From positions 1-11,782 of the forward strand of contig DXSD01000062.1 in assembly GCA_019410665.1 (NCBI GenBank): 11,782 bases of DNA, in the 5' to 3' direction. Position 1 is the stretch's first letter. Each line of letters starts with the position of its first letter. The notes beneath the pieces are model-generated. The model saw nothing but the letters and a program-made list of their open reading frames with translations. It had not been told where the DNA came from and did no database searches. This document shows positions 1-6,318 of the stretch, piece by piece. Made by a program: the position numbers and the translations under genes. This DNA is from Fusobacterium sp. (lineage in GTDB: Bacteria; Fusobacteriota; Fusobacteriia; Fusobacteriales; Fusobacteriaceae).

Positions 1-51
1 ATATGGTCCTAAAGCAGCTGGTGCTTTTTCTGTGTGAATTACTTTATTCAT
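1..51 (-). CDS. ridA: RidA family enamine/imine deaminase, N-terminal 17 codons only (cut by window edge)
   Basis: Reading the minus strand from the ATG at 51-49 gives MNKVIHTEKAPAALGPY. This is the typical opening of RidA/YjgF/TdcF proteins (V-I-x-T-x-x-A-P-x-A-x-G-P-Y). The family hydrolyses reactive enamines and imines such as 2-aminoacrylate, which PLP-dependent lyases release, to harmless keto acids plus ammonia. The rest of the gene lies beyond the left edge, so the Arg that binds the substrate carboxylate cannot be checked. The start overlaps the end of xdhC by 8 bases (44-51), so the two are probably translationally coupled and belong to the yqeB-xdhC operon. A Shine-Dalgarno GAGGAA lies just upstream inside xdhC. 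The family call rests on 17 residues but the match is distinctive. Its role next to hydroxylase maturation genes is inferred. Confidence 0.82.
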   Translation of the reverse strand, partial: MNKVIHTEKAPAALGPY

Positions 52-844
52 TTTTTCCTCCTACGATATATTTATTTTGAAACATAGTTCTATGAACTAG
101 TTCTCCACTGTTTTTTATTTTTAAAATCTCTGCCAAGATCTCTATAGCAATCTCCTCTGGTGTCCCATTTGATAATTTAAGTCCAATAGGAGCAAAGATA
201 TTATCTCTTATTTCTCCACTTTTTTCAAGTGTTTCTTTTAAAGCTGTAACTTTTCTTTTGCTTCCAATTATTCCTATATATTTAGCTCCTCTATCTTTTA
301 CAAGGTTAAGAACCTCTCCATCGAGAAGATGTCCTCTAGTAACTATTACAATATAAGTATTACCATTGATTTTTTCTTTTGTCAATATATCTTTAAAATT
401 TCCTAATGTTAATTCTGGGATATCTTTTTTTAATTCCTCTCTATCATCTATAATTTTTAAATCAAACTCTAAAGTTTTAGCAACTTTAAAAAGTTTTTGT
501 CCCACATGTCCAGCACCACAAATTAAAAGTTTAGGAAAAGGTGAGAAAACTTTAATATATCCCTTCATAGTTCCACCACAATTCATTTTTAATTCATCAG
601 TGGTTGTAAGATTGTATTCAAAATTTTCACTTTCTCCACTTTTAAGAAGCTCCCTAGCTCTATCAATAACAACAGATTCTATTTTTCCTCCACCAATAGT
701 TCCTACTAACTCATCTTTAAAAACTCCCATGATAGTTCCACCTTTTCTTGGAGTAGAACCAGTTGCTTCAGTAATAGTGACTAAAGCAGCTCTTTCACCT
801 AATGAGAGTTTTTCCTCTATCTTTTTTAAAATATGTAACTCCAT
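44..844 (-). CDS. xdhC: XdhC/CoxI family molybdenum hydroxylase maturation protein
   Basis: This 266-residue protein has the two-part XdhC layout. The N-terminal XdhC/CoxI domain carries GSTPRKGGTIM (29-39), GTIGGGKIE (48-56) and MNCGG (87-91). A C-terminal Rossmann-type domain carries ICGAGHVG (108-115), TRGHLLDGEVL (169-179) and IGIIGSKRK (190-198). Family members bind molybdenum cofactor and help its sulfuration and insertion into xanthine dehydrogenase and related hydroxylases in the cytoplasm. The ATG at 844 follows GTGAGGT on the minus strand at suitable spacing, 25 bases after the yqeB stop. It overlaps ridA by 8 bases. With YqeB next door, the client is probably a selenium-dependent molybdenum hydroxylase, but none is encoded here. 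The family call is secure; the client enzyme is inferred. Confidence 0.92.
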   Translation of the reverse strand: MELHILKKIEEKLSLGERAALVTITEATGSTPRKGGTIMGVFKDELVGTIGGGKIESVVIDRARELLKSGESENFEYNLTTTDELKMNCGGTMKGYIKVFSPFPKLLICGAGHVGQKLFKVAKTLEFDLKIIDDREELKKDIPELTLGNFKDILTKEKINGNTYIVIVTRGHLLDGEVLNLVKDRGAKYIGIIGSKRKVTALKETLEKSGEIRDNIFAPIGLKLSNGTPEEIAIEILAEILKIKNSGELVHRTMFQNKYIVGGKNE

Positions 845-869
845 AATTTACCTCACTTTATAAACTAAA

Positions 870-1685
870 TTAAAGATTTTTTTTATTTTTTAAATATAAA
901 ATTGCTTCTAAAACTGCTCCTCCAATAGCTCTAGCTTTATCGGAGATAGTGAAACAGTTTTCTTGCTCCTCTTCTCTAGGATCAACATCAGCCATTTTAA
1001 AGTTTTCACCAACTTCAAAGCCATCTCTAATAAGTCCTCTAAGAACACCAGATATAGTTGCAGTTACTTCTTTTCCATTAACAGTAGCAATAACTTCACC
1101 TTTCTCTACAATATCTCCAATTTTAGAGAGGTTTTTTACTACTCCAGCACAGGGACTATAAATAACTCTCTCTTTTCCTACTCCTTTTATAATTCCAGGA
1201 GTCCCAGTATTAGCCATAGGTTTACCTTCAAAAATAAGTCTTCCTAAGTTATGACCTCTCATAGTCTCAATTACTATATCTACATCTTCTCCAGCAGTAA
1301 AACCAGGTCCTAATCCTATAGTGATAGGAGCCATATCTTTAGTGGTACCACAATTTCTCTTAGCAAGTATAGCATCTACAAGGGCTAAAGGTTTAAAAAA
1401 CTTTATGCTTTCTCCATTTGGATCAATTAAAATAGGAATTTTTCCTTCGCTCCAAAGTAACTCTACCTCTTGGAAATTTTTACAAAGCTTGGCAGTAATT
1501 CCCTCTATTATCATTTCACCTCTATATACAGCTTCACAAAAAGAAACTTCTCTTCTAATAGCAGAAGGCTTTTCAATTTCTAATATTAGCACATTAAATC
1601 CAGCACGATAAAGTTTTTGAATACTTCCAGTGGCAATATCTCCTCCCCCTCTTACAATTACAATATTCCTATTGAGTGTTGACAT
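870..1685 (-). CDS. yqeB: YqeB/EF2563 family selenium-dependent molybdenum hydroxylase accessory protein
   Basis: The 271-residue product matches the YqeB (EF2563) family, known from loci of selenium-dependent molybdenum hydroxylases. Its exact biochemical step is not established. Visible features are an N-terminal glycine-rich nucleotide-binding-like turn VRGGGDIATG (11-20), a motif EKPSAIRREVSFCEAVYRG (38-56), and NCGTTKDMAPITIGLGPGF (111-129). The C-terminal part (about 174-236) resembles a biotinyl/lipoyl-like fold: SPCAGVV, a GDxVxKGEVIA turn, SGVLRGLIRDG, then DVDPR. It lacks the modifiable Met-Lys-Met lysine motif. Cys112 and Cys179 are candidate functional residues, by inference only. 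The ATG at 1685 has AGGAGGG about 8-9 bases upstream on the minus strand. It is the first gene of the leftward yqeB-xdhC-ridA operon and is divergent from moaA. Confidence 0.9.
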   Translation of the reverse strand: MSTLNRNIVIVRGGGDIATGSIQKLYRAGFNVLILEIEKPSAIRREVSFCEAVYRGEMIIEGITAKLCKNFQEVELLWSEGKIPILIDPNGESIKFFKPLALVDAILAKRNCGTTKDMAPITIGLGPGFTAGEDVDIVIETMRGHNLGRLIFEGKPMANTGTPGIIKGVGKERVIYSPCAGVVKNLSKIGDIVEKGEVIATVNGKEVTATISGVLRGLIRDGFEVGENFKMADVDPREEEQENCFTISDKARAIGGAVLEAILYLKNKKNL

Positions 1686-1716
1686 TATCTAATCCCTCCT
1701 TTTTCAATCCTCTTAT

Positions 1717-1732
1717 ATCTAGGATAATCTAG
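1717..1732. repeat. Tandem ATCTAG half-sites over the yqeB promoter, possible operator
   Basis: ATCTAG occurs at 1717-1722 and again at 1727-1732, exactly 10 bases (about one helical turn) apart. The two copies flank and touch the predicted yqeB -10 element. Each contains the palindrome CTAG. Such phasing would suit a regulator binding one DNA face, but two short A/T-rich repeats can arise by chance. Confidence 0.25.
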
Positions 1733-1749
1733 TTTATAAAATATGTCAA
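1721..1749 (-). promoter_or_regulatory. Predicted promoter of the yqeB-xdhC-ridA operon
   Basis: On the minus strand a perfect -35 hexamer TTGACA (1749-1744) is followed after 17 bases by TATCCT (1726-1721), a 4/6 match to the -10 consensus. It sits about 35 bases before the yqeB start. The weak -10 suggests moderate or activator-assisted expression; this is inference. Confidence 0.5.
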
Positions 1750-1760
1750 CTATCTTTTAT

Positions 1761-1790
1761 ATGGAAATATTTTAATAAGTGTGCTATTAT
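1761..1790 (+). promoter_or_regulatory. Predicted promoter of the moaA operon
   Basis: An extended -10 element TGC-TATTAT (1782-1790, hexamer at 1785-1790) is preceded 18 bases upstream by ATGGAA (1761-1766), a weak -35. An overlapping TATAAT lies at 1788-1793. Either hexamer would start transcription about 30-40 bases before the moaA start. The region is shared back to back with the yqeB promoter. Confidence 0.45.
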
Positions 1791-1832
1791 AATAATGAAA
1801 ATATTAAGATTAAGTAATGAGAGTTGAGGAAA

Positions 1833-2810
1833 ATGCAAGATAAGTTAGGGAGAAAAATAGAGTATTTGAGGTTATCAATAACTGATAGATGTAATCTTAG
1901 ATGTCAATATTGTATGGGAGATAAGGATATTATATTTTTGCCAAGAGAGGAATTATTAACAGTAGATGAGATAAAGAGTGTTACTGAAATTTTTTCACAG
2001 TTGGGAGTAAGAAAAATAAGAGTTACTGGAGGAGAACCTTTAGTTAGAAGAAATTTTAGAGAGATAGTGGAAGTTATAGATTCTATCCCCACAATTGAAG
2101 AGATTAGTATTACTACAAATGGAATAAGATTAGAAGAGGAGCTAGAGTTTTTATCCACTAAAAAAATCCATAGTTTAAATATAAGCTTAGACACCTTAAA
2201 AGAGGAATTATATAGAGAGATAACTGGTGGGGGCGAGTTTAAAAAAGTATGGAAGGCTATAGAAAAAGCTATAGAATTAAAATTTAAAAGAATAAAACTA
2301 AATGTAGTTTTGGTTAGGGGAAAAAATGATAGTGAGATAATGGATTTTGTAAAGCTTACAGAAAAGTATCCTTTAGATGTAAGATTTATTGAATTGATGC
2401 CAATAGGAATGGGAAAAGAGTACAAGCCTATTTCTAATGATGAAGTTAAAGAGATTATATCAAAGGAGAGAGTCTTGACACCTTATAATAAAAAAATAGG
2501 TTCTGGACCAGCTGTATATTATAAAAGTGAGAAGGGAATTGGATGTATAGGATTTATAACTCCAATATCACACAATTTTTGTGAACAATGTAATAGAGTA
2601 AGAATTACTCCAGAAGGGTATTTAAAACTATGTTTACATTGGAGTGAAGGAGTAAATATAAAAAAGATGTTAAGAGAGGGAAAAAGTAAAATTGATATAA
2701 GAGAAAACATAAAATTGGCAATAGAAAATAAACCTCAAAAACATTTAATGAAAGAAAAGAGTGAAGATAAAAAAATTGATAAAAGATATATGAATGAAAT
2801 AGGAGGATAA
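1833..2810 (+). CDS. moaA: GTP 3',8-cyclase MoaA (radical SAM, molybdenum cofactor biosynthesis)
   Basis: MoaA converts GTP to 3',8-cyclo-7,8-dihydro-GTP, the first step of molybdopterin synthesis, using S-adenosylmethionine. Numbered from the chosen ATG (325 aa), the radical SAM cluster motif is C20-x3-C24-x2-C27 within TDRCNLRCQYC. The SAM-binding GGEP is at 66-69. The second, substrate-side cluster is C250-x2-C253-x13-C267 (CEQCNRVRITPEGYLKLC). The chain ends in the conserved IGG, whose final glycines are needed for activity in known MoaA. All key residues are present. The ATG at 1833 places the protein like other family members (MQDKxGRxIxYLRLS) and has GAGG three bases upstream, a short gap. 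A TTG at 1824 would add three residues and cannot be excluded. A MOSC gene follows one base after the stop, forming an operon. Confidence 0.95.
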   Translation: MQDKLGRKIEYLRLSITDRCNLRCQYCMGDKDIIFLPREELLTVDEIKSVTEIFSQLGVRKIRVTGGEPLVRRNFREIVEVIDSIPTIEEISITTNGIRLEEELEFLSTKKIHSLNISLDTLKEELYREITGGGEFKKVWKAIEKAIELKFKRIKLNVVLVRGKNDSEIMDFVKLTEKYPLDVRFIELMPIGMGKEYKPISNDEVKEIISKERVLTPYNKKIGSGPAVYYKSEKGIGCIGFITPISHNFCEQCNRVRITPEGYLKLCLHWSEGVNIKKMLREGKSKIDIRENIKLAIENKPQKHLMKEKSEDKKIDKRYMNEIGG

Positions 2811-2811
2811 G

Positions 2812-3246
2812 ATGGGAAAAATAGTAGCTGTATGTACAAGTGAAAAAAAGGGGACTCAAAAGATAAATGTACATAGAGGAGTTCTAATAGAGAACTTCGG
2901 ATTAGAGGGAGATGCTCATGCTGGAAATTGGCATAGACAAGTAAGCTTACTTTCAAAGGAAAAAGTTGAGGACTTTAAAGCTAGAGGTGGAAATGTTGTA
3001 GATGGTGATTTTGGAGAGAATCTTATAATTGAGGGAATGGATTGTGCTAAATTACCAGTAGGAACTAGATTGAGAATAAATGAGGATATAGAGTTAGAAG
3101 TAACTCAAATAGGTAAAGAGTGTCATTCACATTGTGCTATTTACCATGCAGTAGGAGATTGTATAATGCCTAGAGAGGGTATTTTTACAAGAGTTATAAA
3201 AGGGGGAGAAGTTAAAGAGGGAGATATGATAGAGGTTATTGAGTAA
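2812..3246 (+). CDS. MOSC domain protein (Mo-cofactor sulfurase C-terminal type)
   Basis: The 144-residue protein is a stand-alone MOSC domain. It shows GLEGDAHAGNWHRQVSLLS (30-48), the DGDFGENL segment (64-71), and a conserved cysteine near the end in IGKECHSHC (100-108), with Cys104, Cys108 and Cys117. MOSC domains are beta-rich modules also found in eukaryotic Mo-cofactor sulfurase and mARC. They are thought to bind molybdenum cofactor or carry sulfur on a cysteine. Small forms beside moa genes are common in anaerobic Firmicutes and Fusobacteria, but their reaction is not defined. An AGGAGG at 2801-2806, overlapping the end of moaA, sits five bases from the ATG, so expression is coupled to moaA. 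A role in late cofactor handling for the hydroxylase served by the divergent yqeB-xdhC genes is a reasonable inference. Confidence 0.9.
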   Translation: MGKIVAVCTSEKKGTQKINVHRGVLIENFGLEGDAHAGNWHRQVSLLSKEKVEDFKARGGNVVDGDFGENLIIEGMDCAKLPVGTRLRINEDIELEVTQIGKECHSHCAIYHAVGDCIMPREGIFTRVIKGGEVKEGDMIEVIE

Positions 3247-3274
3247 TCAATTATAAAAATTTAAAAAGAACTTA

Positions 3275-3350
3275 GTAAAGGAGAAAAAATTACTTTTTTT
3301 GATAATGTTTGTCTAGAGCTTATTAAATAGTAATAGTTTCTCCTTTTTAC
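3275..3350. repeat. Long imperfect inverted repeat after the MOSC gene (possible transcript-end structure)
   Basis: The left arm 3275-3294 pairs with the right arm 3329-3350. Outer GTAAA/TTTAC, a 2-base bulge, GGAGAAA/TTTCTCC, a 2x2 mismatch, then ATTACT/AGTAAT make about 18 base pairs. The loop is 34 bases. It lies 28 bases after the MOSC stop and upstream of the potA promoter, so it would form the 3' end of the moaA operon RNA. No T-run follows directly; the first is seven Ts at 3363-3369. A standard terminator is therefore doubtful. A processed 3' structure, a small RNA or a remnant of a small inverted-repeat element are alternatives. Confidence 0.6.
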
Positions 3351-3378
3351 CTTATTTCTAAATTTTTTTATAAATTTC

Positions 3379-3407
3379 TTTTAAAATTATCTAATATATG
3401 GTATAAT
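3379..3407 (+). promoter_or_regulatory. Predicted extended -10 promoter of potABC
   Basis: TGG-TATAAT (3399-3407) is a perfect extended -10 element with consensus hexamer at 3402-3407. Seventeen bases upstream lies only a weak -35, TTTTAA (3379-3384). This leaves a leader of about 85 bases before potA, A/T-rich and without a clear riboswitch fold. Confidence 0.6.
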
Positions 3408-3492
3408 TCCTTTTGGAAAAAAATAACATTATTTTAAAAAATAAAAAACAAAATATTAAACTAAAAGAATTTGTAATTTAATTCTGAGTAAT

Positions 3493-3497
3493 GGAGG
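3493..3497 (+). promoter_or_regulatory. Shine-Dalgarno site that favours a TTG start for potA
   Basis: GGAGG at 3493-3497 is only one base from the ATG at 3499 but seven bases from the in-frame TTG at 3505. The seven-base gap is near optimal, so initiation probably uses TTG. Confidence 0.6.
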
Positions 3498-3504
3498 TAT
3501 GAGA

Positions 3505-4641
3505 TTGAAAAAAGATGTTAGTATAAGAAATGTTACTAAAAGTTTTGATGGAGTTCAGGTATTGAAAAACATCAATTTAGATATAAAAGATGGAGAGATT
3601 TTTTCTATTTTGGGACCTTCGGGGTGTGGTAAAACCACCTTGCTTAGAATGATAGCAGGGTTTACAGAACCAGACAGTGGAGTTATATATCTAGGAGATG
3701 AGGATATTAGCAAACTTCCTCCTAACAAAAGAAATGTTAATACTATATTTCAAAAATATGCACTATTTCCACATTTAACTGTGTATGAAAATGTAGCTTT
3801 TCCTTTGAGGTTAAAAAAAGTAGATAATGCTACAATAGACTCTGAAGTAAAGAAATTTGTGGAGTTAGTAGGACTTTCTGAACATATAAATAAGATGCCT
3901 AATCAATTATCAGGAGGGCAACAACAAAGGGTTTCTATAGCTAGAGCTCTAATAAATAAACCTGGATTATTATTACTAGATGAACCACTTTCAGCATTAG
4001 ATGCTAAACTTAGACAAAATCTTTTAATAGAATTAGATTTAATACATGAAGAGGTAGGAATAACTTTTATATTTATAACACATGATCAACAAGAGGCTCT
4101 ATCTATCTCTGACAGAATAGCTGTAATGAATAAAGGGGAGATATTACAAGTGGGAACTCCTGCTGAGGTATATGAGTCACCAGCTGATTCTTTTGTAGCA
4201 GATTTTATAGGAGAGAATAACTTTTTTGATGGAAAGGTAGTAGAGATAATAGATAAAGAGTTTGCTAAATTATATAATGAAAAATTAGGAGAGCTTGTTT
4301 TTGAAATGGATAAACCTGTAAGGATAGGAGATAGAGTAAAAATATCTATCAGACCAGAGAAAATAAAATTATCTAAGGTTATGCCTAAGGCTGTCAATGA
4401 AAATGAAAAGATAAATGTATTAAAAGTTTATGTAAATGAGCTTATTTACTCTGGATTCCAAAGTAAGTATTTCGTATTTTTAAACAATGATAAAGAGCTT
4501 ACATTTAAAGTTTTTAAACAACATGCTGTGTACTTTGATGATAATGATGAAGGAGCTATCTGGTGGGACGAAGAAGCTTATATAGCTTGGGATGCTGATG
4601 ATGGTTTCCTAGTAGAGGTGATATCTGGTGAAGAGAGATAA
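3505..4641 (+). CDS. potA: Spermidine/putrescine ABC transporter ATP-binding protein PotA
   Basis: PotA is the cytoplasmic ATPase of the polyamine importer PotABCD. From the TTG start (378 aa) the ABC motifs are Walker A GPSGCGKTT (37-45), Q-loop Gln83, signature LSGGQQQR (135-142), Walker B LLLLDEP (155-161), D-loop SALD (163-166) and H-loop His193. A C-terminal TOBE-type regulatory region follows from about residue 205. All catalytic residues are intact and the length is typical. The TTG at 3505 is preferred because GGAGG lies seven bases upstream; an ATG at 3499 would add two residues but is too close to that site. The end overlaps potB by 14 bases, which implies translational coupling. 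Closely related ATPases of other organic-ion importers look alike, but PotB/PotC-like partners support polyamines. Confidence 0.92.
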   Translation: MKKDVSIRNVTKSFDGVQVLKNINLDIKDGEIFSILGPSGCGKTTLLRMIAGFTEPDSGVIYLGDEDISKLPPNKRNVNTIFQKYALFPHLTVYENVAFPLRLKKVDNATIDSEVKKFVELVGLSEHINKMPNQLSGGQQQRVSIARALINKPGLLLLDEPLSALDAKLRQNLLIELDLIHEEVGITFIFITHDQQEALSISDRIAVMNKGEILQVGTPAEVYESPADSFVADFIGENNFFDGKVVEIIDKEFAKLYNEKLGELVFEMDKPVRIGDRVKISIRPEKIKLSKVMPKAVNENEKINVLKVYVNELIYSGFQSKYFVFLNNDKELTFKVFKQHAVYFDDNDEGAIWWDEEAYIAWDADDGFLVEVISGEER

Positions 4642-5485
4642 ACTAGGTTCATATTATACTTTGCCAATAACTTTGTGGCTTATAGTGTTCTTTGCTATAC
4701 CTATGGCTATAGTATTAGCTTATGCTTTCTTGAAAAAAGGAACATATGGTGGTGTAGAGATGGAGCTATCTTTGGCGAGTTTCTATATCTTTACAGATAG
4801 GATATTTTTAACTATACTTTTTAAAACTGTATATATCTCGGTTCTTGTAACAATTTTTACTGTGTTACTTTCTCTTCCTACAGCTTATTACATAGCTAGA
4901 TCGAAGTATAAAAAAGAGTTACTATTTTTAGTAATTATTCCTTTCTGGACAAATTTTTTAATAAGAATCTATGCTTGGATAGCTGTGTTGGGAAATAATG
5001 GATTTTTAAATAATTTTTTAATGAAGATAGGTCTTATTGATACTCCGTTAAAATTTTTATATAACACTGGAGCAGTGATCTTAATCTCAGTTTATACAAG
5101 CTTACCTTTTGCTATACTACCACTTTATGCTGTAATAGAGAAGTTTGATTTTTCTTTGATGGAAGCAGCTAGAGACTTAGGAGCAACTAATAGGGAAGCG
5201 TTTTTTAAGGTTTTTATACCAAATATAAAACCTGGAATAATAACTGCAGTATTATTTACTTTTATTCCAGCTTTAGGTTCATATGCAGTACCTAAGTTAG
5301 TTGGGGGAACACAAGCAACTATGCTTGGAAATATTATAGCTCAACATTTGACAGTTACTAGAAACTGGCCACTTGCTTCAACTATATCAGCTGCCCTTAT
5401 AATAGTGACATCAATAGCTATATTACTATTTATGAAATTAAGTCAAAGAGAAACAAAAGTAGAGGTGGTGGCTGAAGATGAATAA
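4628..5485 (+). CDS. potB: Spermidine/putrescine ABC transporter permease PotB
   Basis: This 285-residue integral membrane protein has about six hydrophobic segments (roughly 12-34, 64-90, 98-120, 147-170, 203-222 and 252-270). The permease EAA loop, EAARDLGATNREAFFKVFIP (179-198), is the cytoplasmic helix that docks on the PotA ATPase. The segment FIPALGSYAVPKLVGG (212-227) is typical of PotB. It works as a heterodimer with PotC to move polyamines across the inner membrane. The start is a GTG at 4628, inside the end of potA, with GAGGTG at 4615-4620 seven bases upstream. An ATG-poor start in a 14-base overlap suggests dependence on potA translation. The end overlaps potC by 8 bases. Substrate is inferred from family similarity. 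Confidence 0.92.
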   Translation: MKRDKLGSYYTLPITLWLIVFFAIPMAIVLAYAFLKKGTYGGVEMELSLASFYIFTDRIFLTILFKTVYISVLVTIFTVLLSLPTAYYIARSKYKKELLFLVIIPFWTNFLIRIYAWIAVLGNNGFLNNFLMKIGLIDTPLKFLYNTGAVILISVYTSLPFAILPLYAVIEKFDFSLMEAARDLGATNREAFFKVFIPNIKPGIITAVLFTFIPALGSYAVPKLVGGTQATMLGNIIAQHLTVTRNWPLASTISAALIIVTSIAILLFMKLSQRETKVEVVAEDE

Positions 5486-6251
5486 AAGAAGAACATCATT
5501 ATTCTTTTTCATATTATCAATGTTATTTTTCTATATTCCATTGGTAATACTTATAACATACTCTTTTAATGATGGAAAATCTATGGTATGGAAGGGATTC
5601 TCTCTAAGATGGTATAGAGAACTTTTTATGTATTCTGATAATATATGGAAAGCTTTTAGATATAGTGTGGGAATAGCTATAGCTTCAGGTATTATCTCAA
5701 CAATAATAGGAACTTTAGGAGCTATAGGATTACAATGGTATGACTTTAAAGGAAAAAAATATTTACAAACTTTAACGTATATTCCCCTTGTAATTCCAGA
5801 GATAATTTTGGGAGTTTCACTTTTAATTTTATTTGCTACAGTAAAGTTTGAGTTGGGGCTTACTACAATATTTATAGCTCATACAACTTTTAATATTCCT
5901 TTTGTTTTATTTATAATCTTATCAAGACTAGAGGAGTTTGATTATTCAATAGTAGAAGCAGCTTACGATCTAGGAGCAACTGAATGGCAAACTTTAACAA
6001 AGGTAATTATTCCAGCTATTTTACCAGGAATAATTTCGGGATTTTTAATAGCAGTAACACTTTCATTTGATGATTTTGTTACAACTTTCTTTGTAGCAGG
6101 ACCAGGATCTTCAACTTTACCACTTAGAATATACTCTATGATAAGATTAGGTGTTTCTCCTGTTATTAATGCTCTATCAGTTTTACTAATTGGAATATCA
6201 ATAATTCTAACTCTTTCTACTAAGAGCTTACAAAAATATTTGATAAAATAA
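5478..6251 (+). CDS. potC: Spermidine/putrescine ABC transporter permease PotC
   Basis: The second permease (257 aa) has about six membrane segments, starting with one at residues 7-30. Its EAA loop, EAAYDLGATEWQTLTKVIIP (160-179), contacts PotA. The stretch SFDDFVTTFFVAGPGSSTLP (196-215) is a hallmark of PotC-type permeases. The ATG at 5478 lies inside the end of potB (8-base overlap) and follows AGAGGTGG about nine to ten bases upstream. In many genomes potD, encoding the substrate-binding protein, follows directly; here it does not. A new promoter and a cyclophilin gene come next. The importer therefore needs a binding protein encoded elsewhere. No clear terminator separates potC from the next gene, so some read-through is possible. 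Confidence 0.92.
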   Translation: MNKRRTSLFFFILSMLFFYIPLVILITYSFNDGKSMVWKGFSLRWYRELFMYSDNIWKAFRYSVGIAIASGIISTIIGTLGAIGLQWYDFKGKKYLQTLTYIPLVIPEIILGVSLLILFATVKFELGLTTIFIAHTTFNIPFVLFIILSRLEEFDYSIVEAAYDLGATEWQTLTKVIIPAILPGIISGFLIAVTLSFDDFVTTFFVAGPGSSTLPLRIYSMIRLGVSPVINALSVLLIGISIILTLSTKSLQKYLIK

Positions 6252-6255
6252 ACTC

Positions 6256-6284
6256 TTGGAAAATCTAAAAAAGTATAGTATAAT
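6256..6284 (+). promoter_or_regulatory. Predicted promoter of the cyclophilin gene
   Basis: TTGGAA (6256-6261) and a perfect TATAAT (6279-6284) are separated by 17 bases, starting five bases after the potC stop. Transcription would start near 6291, giving a leader of about 28 bases with GGGAGGA before the gene. Confidence 0.75.
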
Positions 6285-6318
6285 TCTATTAAGTAATGAT
6301 TTAGGGAGGAGTTAAACA

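Noticed and set aside
366..863. A 165-codon open frame on the plus strand across xdhC
   Set aside because: It is the antisense of a clearly conserved XdhC reading frame, and the protein is low-complexity Ser/Phe/Ile-rich with no family signature.
1904..2425. A 173-codon open frame on the minus strand within moaA
   Set aside because: It mirrors MoaA codons, lacks a proper ribosome binding site and has a biased Ser/Phe/Ile composition expected of antisense A/T-rich DNA.
2605..2956. Hydrophobic, Leu/Phe/Tyr-rich minus-strand frames that resemble membrane proteins
   Set aside because: They are opposite the Lys/Glu-rich end of moaA and the MOSC gene; antisense of such codons yields Phe/Leu/Ser runs, so the hydrophobicity is an artefact.
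3408..3498. Possible riboswitch in the potA leader
   Set aside because: The leader is nearly all A/T with no stable paired elements or known aptamer core that I can see.
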